Notes: generated from the letters alone by a model not told the origin. Counted from the first letter of the stretch, positions 21,642-31,482 are shown. The stretch: 64,000 bases of DNA from Paraliobacillus quinghaiensis (GCF_003426025.1 NZ_QJSH01000010.1:1-64000); one strand, 5' to 3'. Made by a program: numbers and translations.

Positions 21642-21875
21642 ATGATGCAAGAACTCGGAAGACAAGCGCTAATAAGTATGTTTTCGCACATCATCTTTAT
21701 TATTATTACATGGCAAGTACTACAAGCAGTTAGATTAGATCACGTATTTAAAAAAATGCGTACATTTGAAGCAAAAGTCGTGATTATTTTTGTTGCAGTT
21801 GCATTAGGATCTACAGTGAGCAATTTCTTCTTAGATTTCCTAGAATGGTCACAACAAATGGTTTATTTCTTTTAG
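21642..21875 (+). CDS. ywzB: DUF1146 family membrane protein (YwzB)
   Basis: A 77-residue protein with two membrane helices (MFSHIIFIIITWQVLQAV and VVIIFVAVALGSTVSNFFLDFL) joined by a basic loop, RLDHVFKKMRTFEAK. It matches the small YwzB family encoded between atpC and ywmB-murA in Bacillus. Function unknown. Two adjacent ATGs (21642, 21645) are possible starts, with AGAAAGGATAAG upstream. A strong terminator follows. Confidence 0.88.
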   Translation: MMQELGRQALISMFSHIIFIIITWQVLQAVRLDHVFKKMRTFEAKVVIIFVAVALGSTVSNFFLDFLEWSQQMVYFF

Positions 21876-21887
21876 AACACCCTCTTA

Positions 21888-21917
21888 TAGCGAGCGCACT
21901 CGGCGCTCGCTATTTTT
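21888..21917 (+). terminator. Rho-independent terminator after ywzB
   Basis: Perfect 10-bp stem TAGCGAGCGC / GCGCTCGCTA followed by TTTTTG. Confidence 0.92.
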
Positions 21918-22003
21918 GTCATGAATTGACGAACCTCTTATAGTATGATTAACAGCCCCTACGTACATACTGGTTATTAAAAAGTAGTGGGAGAGAGTAA
22001 ATT

Positions 22004-22723
22004 ATGAATAAAAATAAGCGTATAGTTATGGTGCTAGTACTACTAATAACAATGACAGCACAAATTCAAGTAACAGCAGTGAACAAATCTAGTATTCTAG
22101 AGTTAGTAGATTTAATGGAAATTGTTGAAGAACAAGATATGCAAGTTTCCAATTGGCAGGTTAGACTGAAAGAAACATTTGAGAAACAAGAATTATCAGC
22201 TATCATACATAATATAAATCAAGCTGGATTTTCAAAGACTTACACAATTGAAGAATCAGATCAAATGATAAAATACATCTATCCCCCCCTTAAAAACGAA
22301 CATACTGCCGAATCACTTATAATAGTGGTTGCTAAACAACATGAAACCGCAGAGGTTATCTATACAATAGAATCGACAGGAAATGGTACCTTTCAAGAAG
22401 TATTCGTAAAAAATCGCATTAGAAATGTAATGGAAGAACTTTTTAGTGAAAATATGACAAAATTAACTTGTGTAATTAGTGAGGCAGATGATAATATTAG
22501 AAGTGATTATTTTTTTGAAACAATAAAAGAAAATTTACGCGTTCAAGAGCTTAATAGATTACATGAAAAAGACTTTATTGTCATATCTGGTTATACAGAA
22601 AAATGGGATGCTACTATTCCGATTTGGGACGAACAAATGAACGTTCAAGTAGCCGCCCGAAATGATGCAAATGGAAAAACAACCTTTACATTAGGAACAC
22701 CTATCCTAACGAATGAATATTAA
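22004..22723 (+). CDS. ywmB: YwmB family protein (TATA-box-binding-protein-like fold), secreted
   Basis: A 239-residue exported protein with a signal peptide at residues 1-28, between ywzB and murA, exactly where B. subtilis has ywmB. The YwmB family has a TBP-like fold by structure, but here it is extracytoplasmic and its role is unknown. The sequence shows two similar alpha/beta halves. It lies 35 nt before murA and is probably cotranscribed with it, suggesting a wall-related role by context only. The ATG follows GGGAGAGAGTAAATT. Confidence 0.85.
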   Translation: MNKNKRIVMVLVLLITMTAQIQVTAVNKSSILELVDLMEIVEEQDMQVSNWQVRLKETFEKQELSAIIHNINQAGFSKTYTIEESDQMIKYIYPPLKNEHTAESLIIVVAKQHETAEVIYTIESTGNGTFQEVFVKNRIRNVMEELFSENMTKLTCVISEADDNIRSDYFFETIKENLRVQELNRLHEKDFIVISGYTEKWDATIPIWDEQMNVQVAARNDANGKTTFTLGTPILTNEY

Positions 22724-22758
22724 TAATATAGAAATTGGACTTTAGAGGAGAATGAACC

Positions 22759-24069
22759 TTGGAGAAAATCATCGTTCGGGGTGGTAGGCAATTAAAGGGT
22801 ACCGTAAAAATAGAAGGTGCTAAAAATGCTGTATTGCCTGTCATCGCAGCAAGTATAATGGCAAATAGGGGAAAAAGTGTAATTCACAACGTACCAGCAT
22901 TAGCTGATGTTGTGACGATGAAAGATGTTCTGAGTAATATGAAAGCAAATATTCATTTTCACCATAATACAGTAACTGTTGATGCAGTCAAACCTTTGAT
23001 TACAGAAGCTCCTTTTGAGTATGTAAGAAAGATGCGTGCATCAGTACTTGTTATAGGGCCAATGATCGCACGATTTGGTCACGCAAAAGTAGCAATGCCT
23101 GGTGGATGCGCTATCGGCTCAAGACCGATTGACTTGCATTTAAAAGGCTTTGAAGCTATGGGAGCAGATGTTCATGTTGGAAATGGATATGTTGAAGTGA
23201 AGTCTGAAGGACGCTTACAGGGTGCGAAAGTCTATTTAGATGTGCCAAGTGTAGGTGCAACAGAAAACATTATGATGGCGGCAACTTTAGCAGAAGGTCA
23301 AACAACGATCGAAAATGCTGCAAAAGAGCCAGAAATTGTGGATCTAGCTAACTACTTGAATAAAATGGGGGCAAACGTGGTCGGTGCAGGCACTGAAACA
23401 ATCGTAATAGAAGGTGTCGATAACTTACACGGAGCAGACCATACCATTATACCTGATCGAATTGAAGCAGGTACTTTTATGGTTGCTGCAGCAATCACTA
23501 AAGGAAACGTCCTTATAAAAGGAGCAGAACCGGAACACCTACGTTCCCTAATATCTAAGATGCAAGAAATGGGCGTTCGGATTACAGAAGAAAAAGATGG
23601 CATTCGTGTTATTGGACCTAAGAAATTAATGGCAACTGATTTGAAGACTTTGCCACATCCTGGGTTTCCTACAGATATGCAGTCGCAAATTATGGCATTA
23701 ATGTTAAATGCAAATGGCACAAGTGTCATTACAGAAACTGTGTTTGAGAATCGTTTTATGCATGTTGAAGAGTTTCGTCGTATGAATGCAATGATTAAAA
23801 TTGAAGGTCGAAACGTAATAGTTGAAGGGCCAATTGCATTGGAAGGGGCAGAAGTAGCTGCAACTGATCTACGTGCAGGTGCTGCTCTAATTTTAGCAGG
23901 ATTAACTGCAAATGGATATACACGCGTGACTGAACTGAAACACTTAGATCGTGGATATGTAAATATCACAGGTAAGCTTGCTCAATTAGGAGCTGTGATT
24001 GAACGTGTCAATGATAGTGATGAAGAAATCACTTTTGAATCAGAAACACAAAAAATCTCCGCATTGTAA
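22759..24069 (+). CDS. murA: UDP-N-acetylglucosamine 1-carboxyvinyltransferase
   Basis: First committed step of peptidoglycan synthesis, transferring enolpyruvate from PEP to UDP-GlcNAc. The 436-residue enzyme has the catalytic Cys117 in [13 protein letters not shown] (the fosfomycin target) and the N-terminal KNAVLP substrate motif (22-27). By position and length it is the MurAA paralog. Translation starts at a TTG (22759) after TTTAGAGGAGAATGAACC. A strong hairpin terminator ends the ywmB-murA unit. Confidence 0.96.
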   Translation: MEKIIVRGGRQLKGTVKIEGAKNAVLPVIAASIMANRGKSVIHNVPALADVVTMKDVLSNMKANIHFHHNTVTVDAVKPLITEAPFEYVRKMRASVLVIGPMIARFGHAKVAMPGGCAIGSRPIDLHLKGFEAMGADVHVGNGYVEVKSEGRLQGAKVYLDVPSVGATENIMMAATLAEGQTTIENAAKEPEIVDLANYLNKMGANVVGAGTETIVIEGVDNLHGADHTIIPDRIEAGTFMVAAAITKGNVLIKGAEPEHLRSLISKMQEMGVRITEEKDGIRVIGPKKLMATDLKTLPHPGFPTDMQSQIMALMLNANGTSVITETVFENRFMHVEEFRRMNAMIKIEGRNVIVEGPIALEGAEVAATDLRAGAALILAGLTANGYTRVTELKHLDRGYVNITGKLAQLGAVIERVNDSDEEITFESETQKISAL

Positions 24070-24082
24070 TATAACTAAATGG

Positions 24083-24135
24083 AAATAGGTATGTCTCAGG
24101 TGAAATTTTCGCATTGAGATATGCCTATTTTTTGT
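24083..24135 (+). terminator. Rho-independent terminator after murA
   Basis: AAATAGGTATGTCTCA ... TGAGATATGCCTATTTTTT, a 16-bp imperfect stem with a 17-nt loop and a T-run. Confidence 0.85.
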
Positions 24136-24300
24136 ATCTCACTTCTTATGCCACTGGCCTACTAATCCCCGACAAAAATAGTTCAGATTCCCCCTTAGAT
24201 TATCTTTGTCAAATAACATTTTTTCGTTCTATTAGATTACTTTTCTGTATAGAGTAGATAATAGATAACTAACATGTTGTTTTGCAAAGGGAGGACATTC

Positions 24301-25347
24301 ATGCATCCTTATAAAAAAATGAAACAGAAAAAAGTCAATTGGAAATCTGGTAGCTTTTTAACCGTTAGTACACTACTCGTTATTATTTTGGTGATTCCCA
24401 CTTTAGTCGTCGTGTTAACAGGTACTGATAGTGATGAAACTGCTTCCTTAGTTGAGCAGCAATCAGAAATTGATGAAATTAGTTTTAATGCAGCTGATTC
24501 AGCATTCTCTGTTCAAGTTACTCGATCAAAAACAGATCAAACGGAGACTGTGCTTCTTGAAGACTATGTGACACGGGTTGTTGCTTCAGAGATGCCAGCG
24601 GAATTTGAAGAAGAAGCATTAAAAGCGCAGGCACTTGCAGCTCGTACCTATATTGTGAATTATTTGGCCCAAACCCAATCAGATGGTAAAGAACTTCATG
24701 TGAAAGATACTGTTCAACACCAGGTTTACAAGAATGATGAAGAATTACGTGAAGTATGGGGAAGCGATTATAATTGGAAAATGAAAAAAATACAGCAAGC
24801 AGTAGCAGCTACTGTAGGTCAAATTTTAACCTACAATGATCAACCAATTACACCAGCCTTTTTCTCGACAAGTAATGGCTACACGGAGAACTCTGAGGAC
24901 TATTGGCAAAATGCCTTGCCATATTTGACTAGTGTTGCAAGTCCATGGGATGAAGATTCACCGAAGTTTCTAGATCAAAAGATTATACCTATCAAGGAAG
25001 TTGAAAGTAAGTTAGGTGTATTAATCCCAGATAACACAACATTTCCTGTGACTAAAACAGAAAGTAATCGGATTAAAACTGTAGAAATAGCAGGAAAAAC
25101 TTTTACCGGAAGAGATGTACGCCAAAAATTAGACCTGCGATCGTCTGACTTTGAAATCGAACAAAAAAGTGACCATATCATCTTTACAACAAAAGGATAT
25201 GGACATGGAATAGGAATGAGCCAGTACGGAGCAAACGGAATGGCCGAAGAAGGAAAAAACTATCAAGAAATCGTAACCTATTACTATCAAGGAGTAGAAA
25301 TAGATACAATACAAGACACCACCCCAACACTAGTAGCGCGAAATTAA
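24301..25347 (+). CDS. spoIID: Stage II sporulation protein D
   Basis: SpoIID is a membrane-anchored lytic transglycosylase that, with SpoIIM and SpoIIP, drives engulfment of the forespore. The 348-residue product has one N-terminal membrane helix (about 15-35) and the SpoIID/LytB domain from about residue 75 to 335. The domain has ASEMPAEFEEEALKAQALAARTY and the C-terminal TTKGYGHGIGMSQYGANGMA motif. I chose the ATG at 24301, five nt after GGGAGGAC; an in-frame ATG at 24274 lies upstream of this site. A mother-cell sigma-E promoter is expected. Confidence 0.93.
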   Translation: MHPYKKMKQKKVNWKSGSFLTVSTLLVIILVIPTLVVVLTGTDSDETASLVEQQSEIDEISFNAADSAFSVQVTRSKTDQTETVLLEDYVTRVVASEMPAEFEEEALKAQALAARTYIVNYLAQTQSDGKELHVKDTVQHQVYKNDEELREVWGSDYNWKMKKIQQAVAATVGQILTYNDQPITPAFFSTSNGYTENSEDYWQNALPYLTSVASPWDEDSPKFLDQKIIPIKEVESKLGVLIPDNTTFPVTKTESNRIKTVEIAGKTFTGRDVRQKLDLRSSDFEIEQKSDHIIFTTKGYGHGIGMSQYGANGMAEEGKNYQEIVTYYYQGVEIDTIQDTTPTLVARN

Positions 25348-25375
25348 ATGGATAATTGATCTGATCTATTGAAAA

Positions 25376-25495
25376 GTTCAGCGAATACCGGAGTAATTCA
25401 GTATTCGCTGAATTATTTATGAAGTCGCCGAATAAATCTCAAAGTCGCCGAATAAATGCACACTTCGCTGAACTTTAATTCAATGCTTCGCCGGA
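25376..25495 (-). repeat. Tandem array, family 2, reverse orientation
   Basis: About five or six TTCGCCGAATAA/TTCGCTGAA units, at about 25379, 25404, 25425, 25445, 25464 and 25487; the central ones have a 20-bp period. On the minus strand they read ATTCGGCGA, as in the array at 8934. It occupies much of the 313-bp spoIID-spoIIQ gap. Confidence 0.7.
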
Positions 25496-25660
25496 TCGCC
25501 ACATTATCTATCAGAAGAACTAAAATCATACTTATTAAACTCCCCTATATGCCCCATTTTTAGCATAATATCATTATTTTAAGAGATTTAATAAAAAAAA
25601 TAGAGTTTAATGTATATAATTTCCTCTTTCTGATCAGAATGGTTGCTGAGGTGATGCGAA

Positions 25661-26500
25661 ATGAAAGAGGAAAATAAAGGCGTTTCAAAAAACAATTGGA
25701 AGCGTGTATTTAAGAAGAAATGGTTTTTCCCTGCTGTATATCTAACAGTTGCTGCACTATTATTAGCTGGAGTACTTTGGTATCAAAACTTAGATAACCA
25801 AATTCCAGAAGCAACAGATACACCGCAATCAGAAGTAGACAACGATGGCTACCCATTAGGTTATGAACAGGATTCAAGTCCAGTTGTAAACCAATCAGAA
25901 GTCATCAAAATGCCAGTTCTTGAAGCTAGTCAAACAGAAATCGTAACAAAATTTTATGCTTACGAAAAAACATCAGAAGAGCAAGAACAAGCACTCGTTC
26001 TATACGACAATAAATATTACCAAAGCAAAGGTATAGACATTGCGTCAACAACAGATGAAACATTTCCAGTTACGGCTGCTTTAAGTGGCGAAGTAATAGA
26101 GGTAAAACAAGATCCTCTATTAGGCTATGTAATTGAAATGAAGCATGACAATGGTGTTACAACACATTATGCAAGTTTACAAGATGTGACTGTTACAAGT
26201 GGTGAACAAGTAGATCAAGGAGAAGCACTTGCATCTGCTGGTAAGAATGTGTTTAATCAAGCTAATGGCACACATGTCCACTTTGAAGTAAGAAAAGATG
26301 GAGAAGCAGTTGATCCAGAACAGTTTTTAAACAAACCGTTATCTGACATCGAAGTTCCTACGGAAGATGACGATAATGGTGAAGAAGCGGAAGATACTTC
26401 TTCCATAACTTCTGACGAAGAGCAAGAAGATGAAGACAATTCTGAAGATGAGAATGACTCAGATAATCGTGAATCATCAAGAGCTACAACAAACGCATAA
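25661..26500 (+). CDS. spoIIQ: Stage II sporulation protein Q (degenerate M23/LytM domain)
   Basis: SpoIIQ is made in the forespore and binds SpoIIIAH across the septum to form the channel-like zipper. The 279-residue product has a membrane helix (about 22-41) and a LytM/M23-like domain (about 125-230). The metal-binding HxxxD motif is degenerate: Ser replaces the first His in QSKGIDIA, as in B. subtilis SpoIIQ, so it is probably not a peptidase. GTHVHFE is kept. The last ~45 residues are an exceptionally acidic Asp/Glu/Ser tail. The ATG lies 9 nt after TGAGGTGATG. Confidence 0.92.
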   Translation: MKEENKGVSKNNWKRVFKKKWFFPAVYLTVAALLLAGVLWYQNLDNQIPEATDTPQSEVDNDGYPLGYEQDSSPVVNQSEVIKMPVLEASQTEIVTKFYAYEKTSEEQEQALVLYDNKYYQSKGIDIASTTDETFPVTAALSGEVIEVKQDPLLGYVIEMKHDNGVTTHYASLQDVTVTSGEQVDQGEALASAGKNVFNQANGTHVHFEVRKDGEAVDPEQFLNKPLSDIEVPTEDDDNGEEAEDTSSITSDEEQEDEDNSEDENDSDNRESSRATTNA

Positions 26501-26511
26501 AAAGTTAAAAG

Positions 26512-26547
26512 AAAAGCATGGAGGATAAGTTCCTTCATGCTTTTTTT
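26512..26547 (+). terminator. Rho-independent terminator after spoIIQ
   Basis: AAAAGCATGGAGGA-TAAG-TTCCTTCATGCTTTTTTT: strong stem and T-run. Confidence 0.9.
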
Positions 26548-26767
26548 ATCTACTATACTGAATATTATGTGAAAAGATACACAACTAGATTAAATATCTT
26601 CAATAAGGTAGAATGGGTTTGCAGTAAATAATTTAAAAAAATAATAGATAAAACACATATATATACGTTTGATTTACTCAAAAATCAGAAAGTTAAAGAG
26701 GAAAAACATAGATTAATCAATTTTTCCGAGAAATACTATAGAGAGTTTAGCATCGGGGGGAAAGCTA

Positions 26768-27796
26768 ATGGAGAAAGTAAACCCTTTTCATATAGTAAAC
26801 AGCAAGAATTATCACAAATTAAATATGGATTTAGAACAGTATATCTTATGGGCAAGTCAACAATATGGAGAAGCGGCTGCTATTTCATTAGCAAGAGATT
26901 TTTGTTTGGTATCTACCAATGAACACGATTTGCGGATTGGAATGTTCTTTCTATATATAAATGGTTTTTACGAGGATGTAGCTATTTTAATAGAAAGAAA
27001 TAAACAAACACGTAATCAATTAAACGATAAATGGGCAAAATCTTTTGAATTGATCGTTGCAAGGCGCCAGCGTAGTATCCCACATCACCAAATTTTAGAT
27101 ACATTAAAAAAAATAAATACGGATGATGATATAGAGCTAAAGTGTATTCTTCATATTACCTTAATCAACATACATTTTGACTTATATCAATACGAGGAAT
27201 TTGGAGAATTAATAGAAGAATTACAATCTTTCATGTCTCGTATTGAAAATCAATTGGCTTTAGCTTTGTGCACACGAAGCTACGAGTTATTATTATGTGT
27301 CTACTATTGGAAACGAAATGCTCTTATTCTATCAAGAAAATACGGATTCAGGTTGTTGAATCAAATGTATAACGAAAAACAAAAAGCACATTTACATGTC
27401 AATTTAAGTTTAACGTACATTTTTGATGATTATGAATCCAGTATCTATCATTTGCAACAAGCAAGAAAAATTGCTGTAGATTATGAAGAAGAACGGTTAT
27501 TGAAAATGATTGATAATCAAAACTACCCGTTTGTCTATGCACATTTCGGCAAACCGGAAAACGTGACGACAACGATAGTCAGTGAGCAAGCCCATTTGGA
27601 AATAGCAAAAGGTAATTTTGAAAAAGCACAGAGCTTATTACAAGGCTTTACAAACTTAACACCTTTTACCAAGTATTATCTCGGACTTGCTTATCAAGAT
27701 AGAAAACAATTAGTAAGCTCCTACAATGATTTTTTCAAAAAGCGAAGCGATCACTTCTTTGCTCGTTTACCACTTCAAGCAATACAGAAGATGTAA
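26768..27796 (+). CDS. AimR-like (arbitrium receptor-like) helical-repeat protein lacking the DNA-binding N-terminus
   Basis: A 342-residue all-helical TPR-like protein. Its C-terminus (FFKKRSDHFFARLPLQAIQKM) closely resembles the end of phage AimR receptors, which read YFKKS-DK(F/Y)-RLPLLELQKMG from memory. NPFHIVNSKNY near the start aligns with the NPLYDFLN region of SPbeta AimR. AimR binds the AimP peptide to decide lysis or lysogeny. The roughly 30 N-terminal residues that form most of the AimR helix-turn-helix are absent, and the C-terminal ~12 residues are missing too. No phage genes and no aimP-like ORF lie nearby; a terminator follows after 7 nt. GGGGGGAAAGCTA precedes the ATG. Function unknown; possibly a chromosomal peptide sensor acting through protein contacts. 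Confidence 0.75.
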   Translation: MEKVNPFHIVNSKNYHKLNMDLEQYILWASQQYGEAAAISLARDFCLVSTNEHDLRIGMFFLYINGFYEDVAILIERNKQTRNQLNDKWAKSFELIVARRQRSIPHHQILDTLKKINTDDDIELKCILHITLINIHFDLYQYEEFGELIEELQSFMSRIENQLALALCTRSYELLLCVYYWKRNALILSRKYGFRLLNQMYNEKQKAHLHVNLSLTYIFDDYESSIYHLQQARKIAVDYEEERLLKMIDNQNYPFVYAHFGKPENVTTTIVSEQAHLEIAKGNFEKAQSLLQGFTNLTPFTKYYLGLAYQDRKQLVSSYNDFFKKRSDHFFARLPLQAIQKM

Positions 27797-27803
27797 CGTA
27801 AGT

Positions 27804-27830
27804 TCCAATTGATGAATTGGGGCTTTTTTT
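27804..27830 (+). terminator. Rho-independent terminator after the AimR-like gene
   Basis: CCAATTGATGAATTGG hairpin followed by GGCTTTTTTT. It leaves no space for a cotranscribed signal-peptide gene. Confidence 0.82.
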
Positions 27831-28070
27831 GTGCCATTGATAAGTTTGTCCATTTTGCCATTAGGAAATTTTAATCATATTCAAAATGATTAGCTAATAA
27901 ACTGATACAAACCAAACAAGAAAATCTAAGGTGAATTTATAGCGAACATAAAACAGTCCAATTTACCAATACTTAAGCATTCATAAATACAAAACAGCAG
28001 CAAACATGACATCATCTAATTCCCTTATCTCGTTGACACCTTGGATAGACAACATGAGGAGGCTAGTGAT

Positions 28071-28355
28071 GTGCATGATTACATCAAAGAAAGAACAATC
28101 CAGATTGGTAAACATCTTGTTGAAACAAGGAAAACCGTTCGAGTAATTGCGAAAGAGTTCGGTGTCTCGAAAAGTACCGTGCATAAGGATTTAACAGAAA
28201 GACTACCCGAGATTAATCCGGAATTAGCTAACGAAGTGAAACTGATTCTAGATCATCACAAAGCGATCAGACATCTACGCGGTGGAGAAGCAACAAAGAT
28301 GAAATACAAGTTATCAAAAGAAGAATCAGCACCTGTATTGAAAACGATTTCTTGA
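28071..28355 (+). CDS. spoIIID: Sporulation transcription factor SpoIIID
   Basis: A mother-cell DNA-binding regulator that acts after sigma-E. The 94-residue protein is nearly identical to B. subtilis SpoIIID through HDYIKERTI, the helix-turn-helix VIAKEFGVSKSTVHKDLTER (residues 23-42) and RHLRGGEATK. I chose the GTG at 28071, preceded by GAGGAGG (28056-28062), matching the known N-terminus; an upstream TTG at 28041 would add residues that have no counterpart. The C-terminal basic tail diverges, as is usual. Confidence 0.96.
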   Translation: MHDYIKERTIQIGKHLVETRKTVRVIAKEFGVSKSTVHKDLTERLPEINPELANEVKLILDHHKAIRHLRGGEATKMKYKLSKEESAPVLKTIS

Positions 28356-28579
28356 TTGAATGATCCTCCCACACGGAAACAAGTGAGCGCATGATTAACT
28401 TCTAATCGTACAAACTAAAAGGAAGTTCCATTTCACTAAAATAAAATTCACAGAAAATCCAACTTCTTCTAAAAATTATTTAACGAATCTAGTATATGTA
28501 TGCTATTATATATAATTAGAAGTAGTTTATTTTCATACGGTAAAAAAACGTGAAGTTACTAGTAGGGAGGATCTAAATA

Positions 28580-29581
28580 ATGTTTTCTAGGGATATTGGA
28601 ATTGACCTTGGAACGGCAAATGTATTAATACATGTAAAAGGTAAGGGAATTGTGCTAGATGAACCATCTGTTGTAGCAATGGATCGCACCACTGGACGTG
28701 TGTTAGAAGTCGGTGATGAAGCACGTCGAATGGTAGGCAGAACTCCTGGAAATATTGAGGCAATCAGACCATTAAAAGATGGTGTTATTGCTGATTTTGA
28801 TGTAACAGAAGCGATGTTAAAATATTTCATTAACAAAATTAATGTCCGTGGTTTTTTCTCAAAACCAAGAATGTTAATTTGTTGCCCAACAAACATAACA
28901 AAAGTAGAGCAAAAAGCAATCAAAGAAGCTGCTGAAAAATCTGGCGGTAAGCGCGTATACTTAGAAGAAGAACCTAAAGTAGCTGCCATTGGTGCAGGTA
29001 TGGATATTTTCCAACCTAGCGGTAACATGGTAGTGGATATTGGTGGTGGAACAACAGATGTAGCTGTTCTATCAATGGGTGATATTGTTACAGCACAGTC
29101 AATTAAAATGGCTGGGGATAAATTTGACGCTGAAATCTTAAATTATGTAAAACGTAAATATAAATTATTAATTGGTGAACGTACAGCAGAAGATATCAAA
29201 ATTAATGTTGCAACAGTATTTCCAGGATCTCGTGACGAGTCAATTGATATCCGTGGACGTGATATGGTAACAGGTTTGCCACGTACGATCGAAATTCGTT
29301 CTGGAGAGATTGAAGAAGCATTACGTGAAGCGGTTGCATTAATTGTACAAGCTGCAAAAACTGTCCTAGAACAAACACCACCAGAATTGTCTGCGGATAT
29401 TATTGACCGCGGTGTAATCCTAACTGGCGGTGGCGCATTATTACATGGTATTGATCAACTCCTAGCTGAAGAATTAAAAGTTCCAGTTATTTTAGCGGAA
29501 GAGCCAATGAATTGTGTTGCAAAAGGAACAGGAATAATGCTTGAGAATATTGACAAAATTGAAAAACGTAAAGTTGTTTAA
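28580..29581 (+). CDS. mbl: Actin-like rod-shape protein Mbl (MreB family)
   Basis: Bacterial actin homologue that guides cylindrical wall synthesis. The 333-residue protein has the phosphate-1 motif DIGIDLGTANVL (4-15), the phosphate-2 motif DIGGGTTDVAV and the adenosine motif TGGGALLHGIDQL. Its place directly after spoIIID identifies it as Mbl rather than MreB or MreBH. The ATG follows GTAGGGAGGATCTAAATA. The gap to flhO is about 200 bp, with no strong terminator seen. Confidence 0.95.
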   Translation: MFSRDIGIDLGTANVLIHVKGKGIVLDEPSVVAMDRTTGRVLEVGDEARRMVGRTPGNIEAIRPLKDGVIADFDVTEAMLKYFINKINVRGFFSKPRMLICCPTNITKVEQKAIKEAAEKSGGKRVYLEEEPKVAAIGAGMDIFQPSGNMVVDIGGGTTDVAVLSMGDIVTAQSIKMAGDKFDAEILNYVKRKYKLLIGERTAEDIKINVATVFPGSRDESIDIRGRDMVTGLPRTIEIRSGEIEEALREAVALIVQAAKTVLEQTPPELSADIIDRGVILTGGGALLHGIDQLLAEELKVPVILAEEPMNCVAKGTGIMLENIDKIEKRKVV

Positions 29582-29788
29582 CATATTTTAGCAGAATACT
29601 AGTGCAGAAATTATAATAACCTTACATTTTATACATATTAAGCATGTCTTTTGTCCTGTTAGTAAGGCAACATTTCTTATAATTACGGACGAACTACTAT
29701 TTTTATGCTAAAATAAGTATAGCTTTTTTAGAAAATGATCGGAATATAACAAAGGTTTATTGCTTTAAGACAGGAAGGGGAACGCATC

Positions 29789-30613
29789 GTGTTAAGAGGG
29801 TACTATACAGCAGCAAGTGGCATGATGGCACAACAACGTAGACAAGAGTCCTTATCTAATAATATTGCCAATGCGCAAACACCTGGATTTAAACAAGATC
29901 AAACGAGTATTCGTGCATTTCCTGAGTTATTAATAAAGCGCATGGAATCGAATGAGTTATCAACTGCAAACGGATTTCGCGCGCCTAAAAATAAAACAAT
30001 TGGATCAATCAACACAGGTGTTTATCTACAAGAAACGATTCCAGATTATGCACAAGGTGGATTGAAAGATACAGGAATTGCTACGGATATGGCGTTAATT
30101 AATGGTACTTTGCCTGACGAAACAGGAAGCATCTTTTTTACCGTGCAAAATGCTGCAGGTGAAGAGCGCTATACAAGAAACGGTAACTTTACTGTTGATG
30201 GTGCAGGTTTCTTAACGACAAATCAAGGTTATTATGTGTTAGATAATGATGGAAACCCGATAGCAACAGGTGGACAAACCTTCTCTGTTTCAAGTAATGG
30301 GATAATTCAAGTTGATGGACAAGAAATTCCCTTAGCGATTAATTATAGTCCAAATGCTAATGATATGGTGAAAGATGATGAGAATCTCTTTGCTATGTCA
30401 GAAGATGGGGCTGCAATGGAAGATGCCCGAGCAACTGCAGGGTTAAGTTATACCGTACAACAGAAATACTTGGAAAACTCCAACGTAGATGCAGTGCAAA
30501 CTATGACTGATATGATGCGAGCTTATCGTATGTTTGAAACGAACCAAAAAGTTCTCCAAGCATACGATCAAAGTATGGACAAAGCAGTCAATCAAATTGC
30601 ACGCTTAACATAA
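29789..30613 (+). CDS. flhO: Flagellar hook-basal body protein FlhO (FlgF/G family)
   Basis: Rod component of the flagellar basal body. The 274-residue protein has the conserved N-terminus MLRGYYTAASGMMAQQRRQE with SNNIANAQTPGFK (rod-protein motif, about residues 23-35) and the C-terminal helix VQTMTDMMRAYRMFETNQKVL. It starts with GTG at 29789, preceded by AGGAAGGGGAACGCATC. It lies 38 nt before flhP; the two form a small operon, as in B. subtilis. Confidence 0.93.
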   Translation: MLRGYYTAASGMMAQQRRQESLSNNIANAQTPGFKQDQTSIRAFPELLIKRMESNELSTANGFRAPKNKTIGSINTGVYLQETIPDYAQGGLKDTGIATDMALINGTLPDETGSIFFTVQNAAGEERYTRNGNFTVDGAGFLTTNQGYYVLDNDGNPIATGGQTFSVSSNGIIQVDGQEIPLAINYSPNANDMVKDDENLFAMSEDGAAMEDARATAGLSYTVQQKYLENSNVDAVQTMTDMMRAYRMFETNQKVLQAYDQSMDKAVNQIARLT

Positions 30614-30651
30614 TAGATTTAAATCACTAACTGTAAAAGGAGGGACCGAGT

Positions 30652-31482
30652 ATGAATCGAATGGCGATACAAGCAGCAGTAACAATGGGACAATTACAAA
30701 ATAAATTAGATGTTGTCGGACACAATCTTGCTAACGTGGATACAACAGGGTATAAAAATCGGTCTGCAGAATTTTCATCGTTATTATTTCAGCAAATTGA
30801 TAATTTTAATGGAGAAGAACAAAATGTAGAAGGGCGTTTAACACCAGCAGGAATTCGATTAGGTTCAGGTGCTAAGCTCGGTTCCACTGCTATTGACTTG
30901 TCAGTCGGGGCAACGAAAATAACAGATCGCGGACTTGACGTAACTCTGCTTGAGGACAACCACCTTTTACAAGTTGATGTAACAGAAAACGGAGTAACAG
31001 AACGACGATACACACGTGATGGTTCGCTTTATCTTAACACAATTGAAGATGGACAATTAGGGTTAACCACTTCTGATGGACATCCAGTTGTAGGAGAGAA
31101 TGGACCGATTATTTTAGCAGAAGGTGCTGATGATGTTTCTATTACTAAAAATGGTGCGATTCAAGTAACACGTAATGGACAAACTGAAACAGAAGGCAAC
31201 CTCGCAATTGTACAAGCTATTCGTCCACAGATGCTTGAAGCGGCTGGAGCTAATCAGTTCAGGTTACCTGATATAACTGAAGCGGCATTTATAGCTGAGG
31301 ATATTATCCAAGGTGTTGCATTAAATGATGTCCAGATTCAAACTGGTGCATTAGAAGATTCTAATGTCGATTTAGCCACACAAATGACAGAAATGATGCA
31401 AACACAACGTGCGTATCAATTTAATTCAAGATCTATCTCAATGAGTGATCAAATGAGTGGATTGGTTAACCAATTACGTTAA
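30652..31482 (+). CDS. flhP: Flagellar hook-basal body protein FlhP (FlgG family)
   Basis: Second rod protein of the flhOP pair. The 276-residue protein has the family N-terminus with HNLANVDTTGYKN (about residues 24-36) and the C-terminal SNVDLATQMTEMMQTQRAYQFN helix. It is closely related to FlhO, as expected for duplicated rod proteins. The ATG follows AAAAGGAGGGACCGAGT. Translation is probably coupled to flhO on one transcript, continuing into the small membrane-protein gene 50 nt downstream. Confidence 0.93.
   Translation: MNRMAIQAAVTMGQLQNKLDVVGHNLANVDTTGYKNRSAEFSSLLFQQIDNFNGEEQNVEGRLTPAGIRLGSGAKLGSTAIDLSVGATKITDRGLDVTLLEDNHLLQVDVTENGVTERRYTRDGSLYLNTIEDGQLGLTTSDGHPVVGENGPIILAEGADDVSITKNGAIQVTRNGQTETEGNLAIVQAIRPQMLEAAGANQFRLPDITEAAFIAEDIIQGVALNDVQIQTGALEDSNVDLATQMTEMMQTQRAYQFNSRSISMSDQMSGLVNQLR

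Noticed and set aside
27797-28070. Search for an AimP-type signal peptide gene after the AimR-like gene
   Set aside because: A terminator follows directly and no short ORF with ribosome site and signal peptide is present.
29700-29760. Possible sigma-D promoter for flhOP (TAAA ... CGGAATAT)
   Set aside because: Spacing and -10 sequence do not fit TAAA-N15-GCCGATAT well enough.
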